From NCBI RefSeq assembly GCF_003219795.1, contig NZ_QJVC01000012.1, forward strand, positions 1-64,000: a DNA stretch of 64,000 nt. The letters run 5' to 3'. Source of the stretch: Arthrobacter psychrolactophilus (lineage in GTDB: Bacteria > Actinomycetota > Actinomycetes > Actinomycetales > Micrococcaceae). Positions 43,647 through 52,446 of the stretch are shown here, one piece after another (positions within the stretch are counted from its first letter, which is position 1; each line of letters begins with the position of its first letter). The notes under the pieces are model-generated. The model did not search any database and had not been told where the DNA came from. It saw only the letters and a program-made list of their open reading frames with translations. The translations under genes and the position numbers were made by a program.

Positions 43647-44945
43647 ATTTCTGCTCCGCTGTTTGACCGTTTTCTGGCCCAGGCCGTTGACATCCGCGGC
43701 CGTTTCCTGTCGCCCAAGGTGATGGGTTGGTTCCGCACGCCTACCAGCGTGTGGTGGGGATTCGCCGTCGTCCATGTCTTTTTCCTGGCCTGGATGATGA
43801 GCTTCATCGTCCATGGCAACACCTTTAGCGACACCGAGCAATACCGGCAATGGGCGCTGCTGGGCTACAACCCGGCCGAGCTAGGCGACACGATCAGCCC
43901 GTGGGTGTATCCCTTGCTGGCGCAGATTCCCATTTTTGCCGCGAATGTTTTTGGGCCCTCCCTGTATCTGCTGGGCTGGACGCTCATTGTCATCGCGCTC
44001 AATGCCGTGGGTCTGGTGTTCCTGACGCGAGGTAAACGCGCTCAGACCGGCATTGCGCCGGCCTGGTTCTGGCTGTTTTTCACCATGTTTATGGGCTTTC
44101 TCAGCTTTGCTCGCGTGGAGGGCATCACGACCTCGCTCGTGCTCATCGCCCTGCTGTACGCGGTGGAACGGCCTGCTGTCGCGGCGCTGCTGCTCGCGAT
44201 CGCTACGTGGGTCAAGGTCTGGCCGGCTGCCGTCATCGCACCTTTGCTGATTGCTAGCGCTCAGCGGGTGAAGATTTTCCTGATCGGTGTGGGTGTGAGC
44301 GCGGCCGTGGCGATCTTTGCCGTGGCGACCGGCGCCGGATCGCATCTGCTGGATTTCGCCATCAATCAGGGCGATCGTGGCATGCAGCTCGAGGCGACCT
44401 TCTCCACGCCCTGGGTGTGGCTGAGCGTGTTCAATCTTGGCGGTTCCAAGATCGCCGACAACGTGGCCATCAACTCCACCGAGGTGTACGGCCCGGGCGC
44501 TGACGTGGCGGCGTTTTTGATGCAGCCACTGCTCATCGTCGCGGCCCTGGGTGGCGCCCTGCTCATGATCTGGGCGCTGCGCCGCGGTGCTCAGCGTGAG
44601 GAGCTCATCCTCGAAGGTTCCCTGCTGATGGTCACGGCGTTCATCGTTTTCAACAAGGTGGGCTCGCCGCAGTTCATCATCTGGCTGCTGCCCGTGGTGG
44701 TCGCGGGCCTGGTGCACGACTGGGAGCGGTGGAAGATTCCGGCCACGTTGCTCATGGGTATCGCGTTCACCACCTTCATCATCTACCCGTTGTTCTACAC
44801 GCCCCTGATCCACGCCAATCCGATCATGGCCGCGGTCCTGACGAGCCGCAACGTGCTGCTCGTGACCTTGCTGGTGTGGGCGGTGCGCCGGACGGTAGAG
44901 CTGGGCCGCAATGCCGTGGCCGCACCGTTGTCCGCTACCGCGTAG
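43647..44945 (+). CDS. GT-C (GT87-like) mannosyltransferase B, probable AUU start
   Basis: A 432-residue paralogue of the preceding gene, aligning along its whole length: FSDTEQYRQWALLGYNPAEL, ARVEGITTSLVLIALLYAVE, IATWVKVWPAAVIAPL, INQGDRGMQLEATFSTPWVW and NKVGSPQFIIWLLP. AAGGAG at 43634-43639 lies seven bases before ATT 43647 (ISAPLFDRFL), one base after the stop of gene A. An ATG at 43719 is the first canonical start but would remove 24 residues that align with gene A and has no ribosome site. Its end overlaps the convergent mptB paralogue by 11 bases. Confidence 0.75.
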   Translation: MSAPLFDRFLAQAVDIRGRFLSPKVMGWFRTPTSVWWGFAVVHVFFLAWMMSFIVHGNTFSDTEQYRQWALLGYNPAELGDTISPWVYPLLAQIPIFAANVFGPSLYLLGWTLIVIALNAVGLVFLTRGKRAQTGIAPAWFWLFFTMFMGFLSFARVEGITTSLVLIALLYAVERPAVAALLLAIATWVKVWPAAVIAPLLIASAQRVKIFLIGVGVSAAVAIFAVATGAGSHLLDFAINQGDRGMQLEATFSTPWVWLSVFNLGGSKIADNVAINSTEVYGPGADVAAFLMQPLLIVAALGGALLMIWALRRGAQREELILEGSLLMVTAFIVFNKVGSPQFIIWLLPVVVAGLVHDWERWKIPATLLMGIAFTTFIIYPLFYTPLIHANPIMAAVLTSRNVLLVTLLVWAVRRTVELGRNAVAAPLSATA

Positions 44946-46458
44946 CGTGCGCGGCGGCTCGGGCGTCGAGGGTGGCTTCGCGGCTAAACAACAGCTTGCG
45001 GGTGTGGATGTCCAGCACCAAGAGGTAGATGACCGCACCCCACGCCACCGCGCTGGCCAGGGTGTCCGATCCCACGCGTAGCGACACGAAGTTCCACACA
45101 AACAGCTGATCTTGCGCCCCGAACACCACGAAAAACGCCACCACGACATAACAAACCTTGATCTGCCAGTTGTTGCGGATCCCTGTCGCGGCCAGCAGTG
45201 GCAGGAACCAGAGGATGTACCAGGGCTGGATGATCGGCGCCAATAGTACGACGGCGGCAAAGGCCAACCCTGCGCGGCGCACCACCTGCTTGGGGTCACC
45301 AAAGAGCACAAGCCACGCCGCGAGGCACATGCTGGTGATCGTCAGGAGGCTGCGGAAACCGTTACCGATACTCGTACCGTTCAGCCCCACGGCGTTCCCG
45401 AGTGCCTCGAGCATTTGACCGCCAAAACCTGAGGGCGAATAACCTGTGTACCCCGGGGTAGTGTCTGTCAGCGCCCAGGTCCAGCCCAATCCCAGATTCC
45501 CCGGCAGCCCCATCAGCACGAGCAACGCCAGACTCAGCAAGCCGGTCGCAGCCCAAAAGAGGAAGCGTCTGCCCCACCCCGCGGCCTGCCCGGCCCACAG
45601 CAAGCCGACAAAGGGCAGCAAAACAATCGTGATGGGTTTGACCGCGATGGACGCCGTCACTAACACCACGCCCAGCAGCCCGCGGTGTGTTGCCGCGAAG
45701 TAGATGCCGGCCACCGCCAATCCCACCATCAAGGCATCGTTATGCGAGCTGGCGACGAAGGAGATCAGGAATAACGGGTTGGCAACCGCGATCCACAGGG
45801 CACGGGCACCGTTGACCCCATGCAGTGCGGCCAGCTTGGGCACATACATGACGCAGAGGAGCACGCCAAGGCCGGCGATGACCCGGAACAGTAATACCGA
45901 GATATCCGGTTGTGCGCCGGTGATGGCCACGACGCCACGGCTGAGCCACAAAAACACCGGGCCGTAGGGTGTGCGGTTTTCTGCCCAGGACGGGTCGGTT
46001 CCCAGCATGAACCAATTGCTCAGGGAGGAGATGCCGTCGGAGTAGGGATCGAGCCCCTCGGCCATGAGCCGGCCTTGGCCCGTATAGGCGTACACATCCC
46101 GCGAAAAAATCGGCACGGCGATTAGGAGCGGGGCACTCCAGGCCACAACAGCCCAGACCACGGCCTTGAGCGCTCCTGGTCCCCAACTCGCCAGCCGTTG
46201 TCCTAATCGGAGCCAGGATCGCAACAGCACCATGGCGCCTAGGACCAGCAGCACCGTGGAGCTCATGACGCCGAAGCCTTCGGTGCGCATGGCGATGACG
46301 AGGGAGTTGCGGATCATGGGCGAACCGTTGGCGATCCAGCCGACACCGACTGAGCCCACCAAGATCAGCACAGATCCGAGAAAGCCTTCAAGGACCGCAA
46401 TCCAGGCCCGTGGCTCGGCGGCTGCCCGCTCCTGCCGAGCGGAAGGCAGGGCTGTCAT
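44935..46458 (-). CDS. MptB-type mannosyltransferase paralogue
   Basis: A 507-residue GT-C enzyme closely similar to the mptB at the other end of the locus: FSRDVYAYTGQGRLMAEGLD, PYGPVFLWLSRG, NPLFLISFVASSHNDALMVG, ASIAVKPITIVLLPFVGLLW and IQPWYILWFLPL. It lacks the long N-terminal tail of its paralogue. GGAGA lies seven bases before ATG 46458; the frame upstream to 46494 is unlikely. Likely an MptA/MptB-class alpha-1,6-mannosyltransferase; which step each copy performs cannot be told. Confidence 0.82.
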   Translation of the reverse strand: MTALPSARQERAAAEPRAWIAVLEGFLGSVLILVGSVGVGWIANGSPMIRNSLVIAMRTEGFGVMSSTVLLVLGAMVLLRSWLRLGQRLASWGPGALKAVVWAVVAWSAPLLIAVPIFSRDVYAYTGQGRLMAEGLDPYSDGISSLSNWFMLGTDPSWAENRTPYGPVFLWLSRGVVAITGAQPDISVLLFRVIAGLGVLLCVMYVPKLAALHGVNGARALWIAVANPLFLISFVASSHNDALMVGLAVAGIYFAATHRGLLGVVLVTASIAVKPITIVLLPFVGLLWAGQAAGWGRRFLFWAATGLLSLALLVLMGLPGNLGLGWTWALTDTTPGYTGYSPSGFGGQMLEALGNAVGLNGTSIGNGFRSLLTITSMCLAAWLVLFGDPKQVVRRAGLAFAAVVLLAPIIQPWYILWFLPLLAATGIRNNWQIKVCYVVVAFFVVFGAQDQLFVWNFVSLRVGSDTLASAVAWGAVIYLLVLDIHTRKLLFSREATLDARAAAHATR

Positions 46459-46575
46459 CGAAAGTCTCCGACCGTCGTCGTAGTGGTGCTGCAATTTGGT
46501 AAGGGCATGCAGCTTCAGCCTGCAGCAATTTTACCAGCGCGGCGGCGGAGGCAAGGTTAGCGGTACATTGGACTC

Positions 46576-47172
46576 GTGGCTATTACTAATGAACGCATTG
46601 TGTGGATTGACTGTGAAATGACCGGCCTGGATGCCGTCAACGACGCCTTGATCGAGGTTGCGGCGCTGGTAACCGACTCCGAGCTGAACATCTTGGGCGA
46701 AGGTGTTGACGTTGTTATCAAGCCCAGCGATGAGGCCCTGGCCCAGATGGGCGATTTTGTGCGCACCATGCACACCAACTCGAAATTACTCGATGAGCTG
46801 TCGGCCGGAACCACCATGGAGGATGCGCAGGCACAGGTTCTCGCGTACATCCGCGAGCACGTTCCCGTGGCGAACAAGGCCCCCTTGGCGGGTAACTCCA
46901 TCGGCACCGACAAGGTGTTCTTGGCCCGCGATATGCCCGAACTTGTCGAGCACCTGCACTACCGGGTCATCGATGTGTCAACGATCAAGGAGCTCTCACG
47001 CCGCTGGTACCCGCGTGCCTACTTCCAGTCCCCCGCCAAGACCGGCAATCACCGTGCCTTGGGAGACATCAAGGACAGCATCAACGAGCTCAAGTACTAC
47101 CGCGAGGCCGTCTTTGTGCCCGCTCCCGGTCCGGATTCAAAGACCGCCAAGAAAATTTCGGTAAAGTTCTAA
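46576..47172 (+). CDS. orn: Oligoribonuclease
   Basis: A 198-residue DEDDh 3'-5' exonuclease that degrades di- to pentaribonucleotides, essential in many bacteria. [12 protein letters not shown] supplies the first Asp and Glu, [18 protein letters not shown] the second Asp, and [21 protein letters not shown] the His and final Asp. The GTG at 46576 begins [15 protein letters not shown], which is the normal N-terminus. It is transcribed alone, divergent from the mannosyltransferase paralogue. Confidence 0.95.
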   Translation: MAITNERIVWIDCEMTGLDAVNDALIEVAALVTDSELNILGEGVDVVIKPSDEALAQMGDFVRTMHTNSKLLDELSAGTTMEDAQAQVLAYIREHVPVANKAPLAGNSIGTDKVFLARDMPELVEHLHYRVIDVSTIKELSRRWYPRAYFQSPAKTGNHRALGDIKDSINELKYYREAVFVPAPGPDSKTAKKISVKF

Positions 47173-47183
47173 CGCCAAGTTCC

Positions 47184-47209
47184 GCGGAATCTCGCGAAAT
47201 TTATTCCGC
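47184..47209 (+). terminator. Hairpin after orn
   Basis: GCGGAAT and ATTCCGC pair around a 12-base loop eleven bases after the orn stop. Modest stem; plausible terminator. Confidence 0.45.
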
Positions 47210-47338
47210 CGCAACGCGATCTAGCTCACAAAGTGGCAAAAAAGGGTCTTTTGATTTTGCACCCCCCGCCAATTCATGTAGAGTAATCGTCGTTGCCACA
47301 AGCACGGAGGGTAAAACTTCCTAGCAAACGGCGGACAT

Positions 47339-47415
47339 GGTGGGATTAGCTCAGTTGGCAGAGCGCCTGGTTGTGGTCCAGGAGGTCGCGGGTTCAACCC
47401 CCGTATCTCACCCCA
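47339..47415 (+). tRNA. tRNA-His (GTG anticodon)
   Basis: The cloverleaf is complete. The acceptor is GTGGGAT with ATCTCAC, with the extra G-1 (47339) opposite C73 that marks tRNA-His. The D-arm is AGCTCAGTTGGCAGAGC. The anticodon stem CTGG/CCAG encloses TTGTGGT with anticodon GTG, and the T-arm GCGGG-TTCAACC-CCCGT closes it. CCA is encoded at 47413-47415. Confidence 0.97.
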
Positions 47416-47418
47416 AAG

Positions 47419-47473
47419 TGTGATTCGCTTGAGAATCACGAAACGCCCCGGTCACTTGATCGGGGCGTTTTTT
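47419..47473 (+). terminator. Rho-independent terminator of the tRNA-His gene
   Basis: A small hairpin, GTGATTC/GAATCAC (47420-47439), is followed by AAACGCCCCG and CGGGGCGTTT (47441-47470) and a run of six T. The second hairpin with T-tract is a classic intrinsic terminator. Confidence 0.85.
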
Positions 47474-47532
47474 ATGTCCCCAAAGTCTTATAAACTTTTT
47501 TTCATTATTGCCAGCGCGAAAAGGAAATCCTC

Positions 47533-48105
47533 ATGACCATCCGCCCCGTGACCATCCTGGGTGAACCCGTACTTCACCGCCGCGCTGACGAGGTCACTGC
47601 CTTTGATGCGGAGCTCCAGGCCATCATCGCGGACATGTACGAGACCATGGACGCCGCCAATGGCGTGGGGCTGGCAGCTCCCCAGATTGGCATTGGCCTG
47701 CGGATCTTCACCTACAAGATGGAGAACGACGACGACGTCCCCGAGCGAGGCGTCGTCGTGAACCCCATGATCACCGTCGGCAAGATTTCCGGCAATCCGC
47801 CCAGCACGGACGACGAGGTCGAAGGCTGCCTGTCCGTTCCTGGTGTGGACTTCCCGCTCAAGCGCGCCGAATGGGTGCGGGTTCGTGGATTTGATGCCGA
47901 GGGTAGCCCCTTGGACTTTGAGGCCACCGGCTGGTTTGCGCGCTGTATGCAGCATGAATACGACCACTTGGACGGCAAGCTCTACGTGGATCGCCTCAAC
48001 CCCCGTTACTCCAAGAAGGCTAAGCGGGTTGCCAAGAACCTTGGCTGGGGTGTGCCGAACCTGACCTGGATGCCCGGCGTCGATCCGGATCCCTTCGGCC
48101 ACTAA
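47533..48105 (+). CDS. def: Peptide deformylase
   Basis: A 190-residue metallo-enzyme removing the formyl group from nascent proteins. All three motifs are intact: GVGLAAPQIG, EGCLSVPG with the metal cysteine, and QHEYDHLDG with the two histidines and catalytic glutamate. The C-terminal 25-residue basic extension (YSKKAKRVAKNLGWGVPNLT) is common in actinobacterial forms. AAAAGGAAATCCTC before ATG 47533 gives a usable ribosome site. Confidence 0.95.
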   Translation: MTIRPVTILGEPVLHRRADEVTAFDAELQAIIADMYETMDAANGVGLAAPQIGIGLRIFTYKMENDDDVPERGVVVNPMITVGKISGNPPSTDDEVEGCLSVPGVDFPLKRAEWVRVRGFDAEGSPLDFEATGWFARCMQHEYDHLDGKLYVDRLNPRYSKKAKRVAKNLGWGVPNLTWMPGVDPDPFGH

Positions 48106-48277
48106 GCGCAACACGCGCCACCGTGACACACGTCCCATGAGTCATATCTCATAGTAGGGATTACACGGACCAGGCCGATTCCCCCATCTGCGTGGAGTAG
48201 TTTTACCTGTTGGAATTACTCAGCATTTTTTTCGCAATGGACCACGAGTTAATCTGTGGCGGCTTCAAAGGGGAACC

Positions 48278-49723
48278 ATGTCCGGAACATCCACTTCTCA
48301 ATCATCGTCGACGGGAATACCCCGTAAAGTCGTCGGGCTTGCTGTGGCAGGCGCCGTGGGAGGCTTCCTCTTCGGCTTTGACTCCTCCGTTGTTAACGGC
48401 GCCGTCGATGCTATGCAGGACACCTTCGTCCTGGGCGATGCGCTCACAGGGTTCGCCGTCGCCGTCGCACTTTTGGGTTGCGCCATTGGCGCCTTCGCGG
48501 CCGGCCGCATTGCCGATGCACGGGGCCGCATCCCGGCCATGAAGATCGGTGGCGTGTTGTTCCTCGTCAGCGCTCTGGGAACCGGTTTGGCATTTAGCGT
48601 TTACGACCTGGTCTTCTGGCGCCTCGTGGGTGGCTTGGGCATCGGTCTGGCATCGGTCATCGCGCCGGCCTACATTTCGGAAATTTCGCCCAGGAAGCAC
48701 CGCGGCCGCTTGGCCTCCCTGCAGCAGCTGGCCATTACGATCGGTATTTTTGCCGCTCTACTCTCCGACGCCCTGTTCGCTAACGCTGCCGATGGTGCCG
48801 CCAATGTTCTGTGGCTGGGTCTGCCGGCTTGGCGTTGGATGTTCCTGGCCGCAGCCGTTCCGGCCATCGTGTACTTCTTGATCGCACTCAAGTTGCCGGA
48901 GTCTCCGCGCTACCTGGTTCTGCATGGCAAGGAAGACGAGGCCGCCAAGGTCTTCAAGACCATTGCTCCGAACGAAGATGCACAGATCAGCATTCGCGAA
49001 ATCCTTGACGCCGTTCACGCCGACAAGCAGGCTGCCCGCGAGAGCACACTGCGAGGTCACCGCTTCGGCCTGATGCCCGTGGTCTGGATCGGCATCATCC
49101 TCTCCGTACTGCAGCAGTTCGTTGGCATCAACGTGATCTTCTACTACTCCACCACCCTGTGGAAGGCTGTGGGCTTCCAGGAAAAGGACTCGCTCACAAT
49201 CTCCGTGGTCACCGCCATCGTGAACATCTTGGTCACCTTGGTCGCGATTGCCCTCGTGGACAAGATTGGTCGCCGCCCCATCCTGCTCACCGGTTCCATC
49301 GGTATGGCCGCCTCCTTGGGCACCATGGCGCTGGCCTTCGCCTCAGCCAGCGGTTCGGGTGCTGATATCTCGCTGCAGGGCGCATGGGGTCCGATTGCTC
49401 TCGTTGCCGCCAACGTCTTCGTCATCAGCTTCGGTGCCTCATGGGGTCCGCTCGTCTGGGTCCTGCTCGGCGAGATCTTCCCCTCACGCATCCGCGCCCG
49501 GGCCTTGGGCCTGGCCGCTGCCGCTCAGTGGATTGCCAACTTCGCCATCACCTTGACGTTCCCGTCCATGGCAGCAGCGTCCTTGCCGCTGACCTACGGC
49601 ATGTACGCGCTCTTCGCCGTGGCATCGTTCTTCTTCGTGATGTTCAAGATCCCGGAGACCAACGGCATGTCGCTCGAGGAAGCCGAAACGCTCTTCGATA
49701 AGAAGCCGCAGACCGCCAAGTAA
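48278..49723 (+). CDS. Sugar porter (MFS) family transporter
   Basis: A 481-residue twelve-helix proton-coupled sugar transporter. GGFLFGFDSSVVNGAVDAMQ opens helix 1, and GRIADARGRIPAMKIGGVLF is the first motif A. PESPRYLVLHGKEDEA is the middle-loop signature, QQFVGINVIFYYSTTLWKAV the sugar-binding helix 7, and DKIGRRPILLTGS the second motif A. The C-terminal PETNGMSLEEAETLF is typical of XylE/GalP-like porters. Likely hexose or pentose uptake. AAAGGGGAACC precedes the ATG at 48278. Confidence 0.9.
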   Translation: MSGTSTSQSSSTGIPRKVVGLAVAGAVGGFLFGFDSSVVNGAVDAMQDTFVLGDALTGFAVAVALLGCAIGAFAAGRIADARGRIPAMKIGGVLFLVSALGTGLAFSVYDLVFWRLVGGLGIGLASVIAPAYISEISPRKHRGRLASLQQLAITIGIFAALLSDALFANAADGAANVLWLGLPAWRWMFLAAAVPAIVYFLIALKLPESPRYLVLHGKEDEAAKVFKTIAPNEDAQISIREILDAVHADKQAARESTLRGHRFGLMPVVWIGIILSVLQQFVGINVIFYYSTTLWKAVGFQEKDSLTISVVTAIVNILVTLVAIALVDKIGRRPILLTGSIGMAASLGTMALAFASASGSGADISLQGAWGPIALVAANVFVISFGASWGPLVWVLLGEIFPSRIRARALGLAAAAQWIANFAITLTFPSMAAASLPLTYGMYALFAVASFFFVMFKIPETNGMSLEEAETLFDKKPQTAK

Positions 49724-49750
49724 GCACCACACCCCTCCGGGGCCGCGCGG

Positions 49751-49843
49751 AATGTTCGGTTCTGCGTAAAGTTCACCGTGAACTTGCCGCACAACACTGT
49801 TGTGCGGCAAGTTCGGGTCCAACTCAACGCGGAACCGAACATT
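49751..49843. repeat. Nested 93-base inverted repeat
   Basis: An inner hairpin pairs GAACTTGCCGCACAAC with GTTGTGCGGCAAGTTC (49780-49795, 49799-49814; 16 bp, three-base loop). An outer pair, AATGTTCGGTTCTGCGT (49751-49767) and 49827-49843, matches at 16 of 17 positions. The inner hairpin is a good terminator for the sugar porter gene. The outer arms make it look like a mobile palindromic repeat unit. Confidence 0.7.
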
Positions 49844-49873
49844 GCCGGCCGGTGGATTAGCTAGGCTGGTGCT

Positions 49874-50734
49874 ATGACCTTGCGCACAGCCATGAGCCCG
49901 GAACAAACGGTGGACTACCTCAACATTGCTGCGGAGGACCGCGCCAACGCCTTGACGGTGCTGACCGCCGCACCCACCCCGGCGGTGACCCGGGTTGTGG
50001 CATATCTGGACTCACGACTCGGCAGCGCGGATGACTCCGTTCCGGATTTGAGCACGCCCGATGTGCCCGTCACGGAGGCCGACTGGCTCACCGCCATGAT
50101 GCACTACGTGCCCACGATTATCCGATGGCATGGGGACCGCAACATTCCCGAAGCGATCTCCCGGGCAACTCTGGCGGACTTCGGCCGCAATATGGCCATC
50201 AATCGTCGCGTTCATGGACGTTTTGGCATGGACACCTACAAGTGGTTGACCCACACCTTCGCCGGGCGCCTCTTTCAACTGGGCCGCCTGCAGTTCCTGA
50301 TCCACCAGCCCAAGGCCACCATTGCCGGCGTTGCCCCGGGCGAATGGATCCTCGGCATTCACATCCCCGAAGACGGCGGGCTCTCCCCAGCGGTCGTCGG
50401 TGCCAGCCTTGCCCTCGCGGCGCCCTTCTTTGCCACGCATTTCCCAGAGACACCGGTCCGGACCGCCAATTGCGAATCGTGGCTGCTGGATCCCTACCTG
50501 AGCGAACACCTGGATCCGGCCTCCAATATCGCCGCGTTTGCCGCCCGCTTCGTGCCTTATGGTGAACCTCTGCACCAGCCCACGGATGCCGTGTACTTCA
50601 CCTTCCGGACCCGGAGCATGGAGAACTTGGCCACACTCCCCCGCACGACGGCGTTACAAAAGATTGTTCTTGACCGCATCGCCGCCGGAGGTGCTTGGCA
50701 GCTGGGCTTTGGAGCGCTGAGGCTGCCACAGTAA
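49874..50734 (+). CDS. Acyltransferase-domain protein (two-domain GNAT-like, actinobacterial)
   Basis: A 286-residue protein resembling the actinobacterial acyltransferase-domain family built from a helical N-terminal and a GNAT-like C-terminal part. LADFGRNMAINRRVHGRFGM, HTFAGRLFQLGRLQFLIHQP and GEWILGIHIPEDGGLSP with TANCESWLLDPYLSEHLDPA are distinctive blocks. Substrate is unknown. Start ATG 49874 (MTLRTAM) follows the nested repeat by 30 bases. Recognition is from memory of similar annotated proteins. Confidence 0.6.
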   Translation: MTLRTAMSPEQTVDYLNIAAEDRANALTVLTAAPTPAVTRVVAYLDSRLGSADDSVPDLSTPDVPVTEADWLTAMMHYVPTIIRWHGDRNIPEAISRATLADFGRNMAINRRVHGRFGMDTYKWLTHTFAGRLFQLGRLQFLIHQPKATIAGVAPGEWILGIHIPEDGGLSPAVVGASLALAAPFFATHFPETPVRTANCESWLLDPYLSEHLDPASNIAAFAARFVPYGEPLHQPTDAVYFTFRTRSMENLATLPRTTALQKIVLDRIAAGGAWQLGFGALRLPQ

Positions 50735-50813
50735 GTGGGGCCAGCCTGCGGTAAACTTAATAGTTGCGCCCTGCCCTCGCCCCAAAAGTTCGTCACCGCT
50801 AGAAAGTAGTCTT

Positions 50814-52418
50814 GTGTCCTCTCCGGCCCAGTCCCCCGCCCGCGCCACCGAAATTTCCGGCCAGGCGGAGCGTCGCAGAACGTTCGCCGTCATCTCACAC
50901 CCGGATGCTGGTAAGTCCACGCTGACAGAAGCCCTGGCCTTGCACGCCAAGGTCATCGGAACGGCCGGTGCCACGAACGGCAAGTCGAACCGGCGGGACA
51001 CGGTCTCTGACTGGCAGCAGATGGAAAAGGACCGCGGTATCTCCATCAGCTCCGCGGCGCTGCAGTTCTCCTACCGCGACACCGTCATCAATCTCCTCGA
51101 CACCCCCGGCCACGCCGACTTCTCCGAGGACACCTACCGTGTTCTCGCCGCGGTTGACTGTGCCGTCATGCTCGTGGATGCGGCCAAGGGTCTGGAAACT
51201 CAGACCATGAAGCTGTTCGAGGTGTGCCGTCAACGCAATCTGCCCATCATCACCGTTATTAACAAGTGGGACCGTCCCGGACTTGACCCGCTGGAACTCA
51301 TGGATGAGATCACCGAGCGCACCGGTCTGAAGCCTATGCCTCTGACGTGGGCCATTGGCATCGCCGGCGACTTCCGTGGTGTGTGGGATGTGCGTCGCGA
51401 CGAGTTCGCCAAGTTTGCCCGCAATAGCTCCGGCGCCCAGATCGCCTTGACCGAGTACCTCACCCCGGAGCAGGCCGCCGCCTCCGAAGGTGATGCCTGG
51501 TCCGATTCCACGGACGAGGCCAGCCTGGTCATCGACGAGGAAAACCCCCTGGATCTTGAGGCGTTCTACGCTGGCAAGGCCACTCCCCTGCTGTTCTCCT
51601 CGGCGGCCTTGAACTTTGGTGTCAAGCAGATCTTGGACACCTTGGTGGACTTCGCCCCTCCGGCCTCCGCACGCACCGATGTGGCTGGCGAGACCCGCCC
51701 CGTCGACGCCCCGTTCTCCGGCTTCGTCTTCAAGGTCCAGGCCGGCATGAACCAGGCCCACCGCGACCACGTCGCCTTCATCCGCATCTGCTCCGGCATG
51801 TTCGAGCGCGGCATGGTGGTCACGCAGACGCGCACGGGCAAGTCCTTCGCCACCAAGTACGCCCAGCAGGTCTTTGGCCGCGACCGCGAGGTCATCGATA
51901 CTGCCTTCCCGGGCGACGTCGTCGGCCTCGTCAATGCCTCCGCCCTGCGCGTGGGTGATAGCTTGTTCGTCGAGGAAGCCGTGGAGTACCCGGCCATCCC
52001 GCTCTTCGCCCCCGAACATTTCCAGGTGGCCCGGTCCAAGGACCCCAGCAAGTACAAGCAGTTCCGTCGCGGCATCGAACAACTCGAGCACGAGGGCGTC
52101 ATCCAGGTCCTGCGCTCCGATCTGCGCGGTGATCAGGCACCCGTGCTGGCCGCCGTCGGACCCATGCAGTTCGAGGTTGTCGAGGACCGCATGCACCACG
52201 ACTTCAACGCCCCCATGCGACTCGAACGCCTCCCCTACTCACTCGCCAGGTTGACGACGCCGGACGCAACAGAAGTCCTGGCCAACCTCCATGGCGCTGA
52301 GGTACTTGAGCGCAGCGACGGCGAGTTCCTGGCCTTGTTCAACGATGTGTGGGCCATGCGCCGCGTGGAAAAGAACCACCCTAATCTTCAGCTGACCGAA
52401 ATCGGCACCAAGATGTAA
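50814..52418 (+). CDS. prfC: Peptide chain release factor 3
   Basis: A 534-residue translational GTPase that recycles RF1/RF2 after termination. The G-domain motifs are FAVISHPDAGKSTLTEA (P-loop), DRGISISSAALQF (switch I), LLDTPGHADFSEDTYR (switch II) and VINKWDRPG (base recognition). FVFKVQAGMNQAHRDHVAFI and IGTKM complete domain II and the C-terminus. AGAAAG six bases before GTG 50814 supports that start. Length is normal for RF3 and no motif is missing. Confidence 0.95.
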   Translation: MSSPAQSPARATEISGQAERRRTFAVISHPDAGKSTLTEALALHAKVIGTAGATNGKSNRRDTVSDWQQMEKDRGISISSAALQFSYRDTVINLLDTPGHADFSEDTYRVLAAVDCAVMLVDAAKGLETQTMKLFEVCRQRNLPIITVINKWDRPGLDPLELMDEITERTGLKPMPLTWAIGIAGDFRGVWDVRRDEFAKFARNSSGAQIALTEYLTPEQAAASEGDAWSDSTDEASLVIDEENPLDLEAFYAGKATPLLFSSAALNFGVKQILDTLVDFAPPASARTDVAGETRPVDAPFSGFVFKVQAGMNQAHRDHVAFIRICSGMFERGMVVTQTRTGKSFATKYAQQVFGRDREVIDTAFPGDVVGLVNASALRVGDSLFVEEAVEYPAIPLFAPEHFQVARSKDPSKYKQFRRGIEQLEHEGVIQVLRSDLRGDQAPVLAAVGPMQFEVVEDRMHHDFNAPMRLERLPYSLARLTTPDATEVLANLHGAEVLERSDGEFLALFNDVWAMRRVEKNHPNLQLTEIGTKM

Positions 52419-52446
52419 TTGCCACAACTCAGAGCCTGTTCCCCGT

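Noticed and set aside
43881-45311. A 476-codon minus-strand frame across the GT87-like gene and the second mptB
   Set aside because: It spans two real genes in other frames, and its residues (many Arg, His, Gln repeats) are typical of a shadow frame.
50895-52199. A 434-codon open frame on the minus strand within prfC
   Set aside because: It mirrors the third-position GC bias of prfC on the other strand and matches no family; RF3 is unambiguous.
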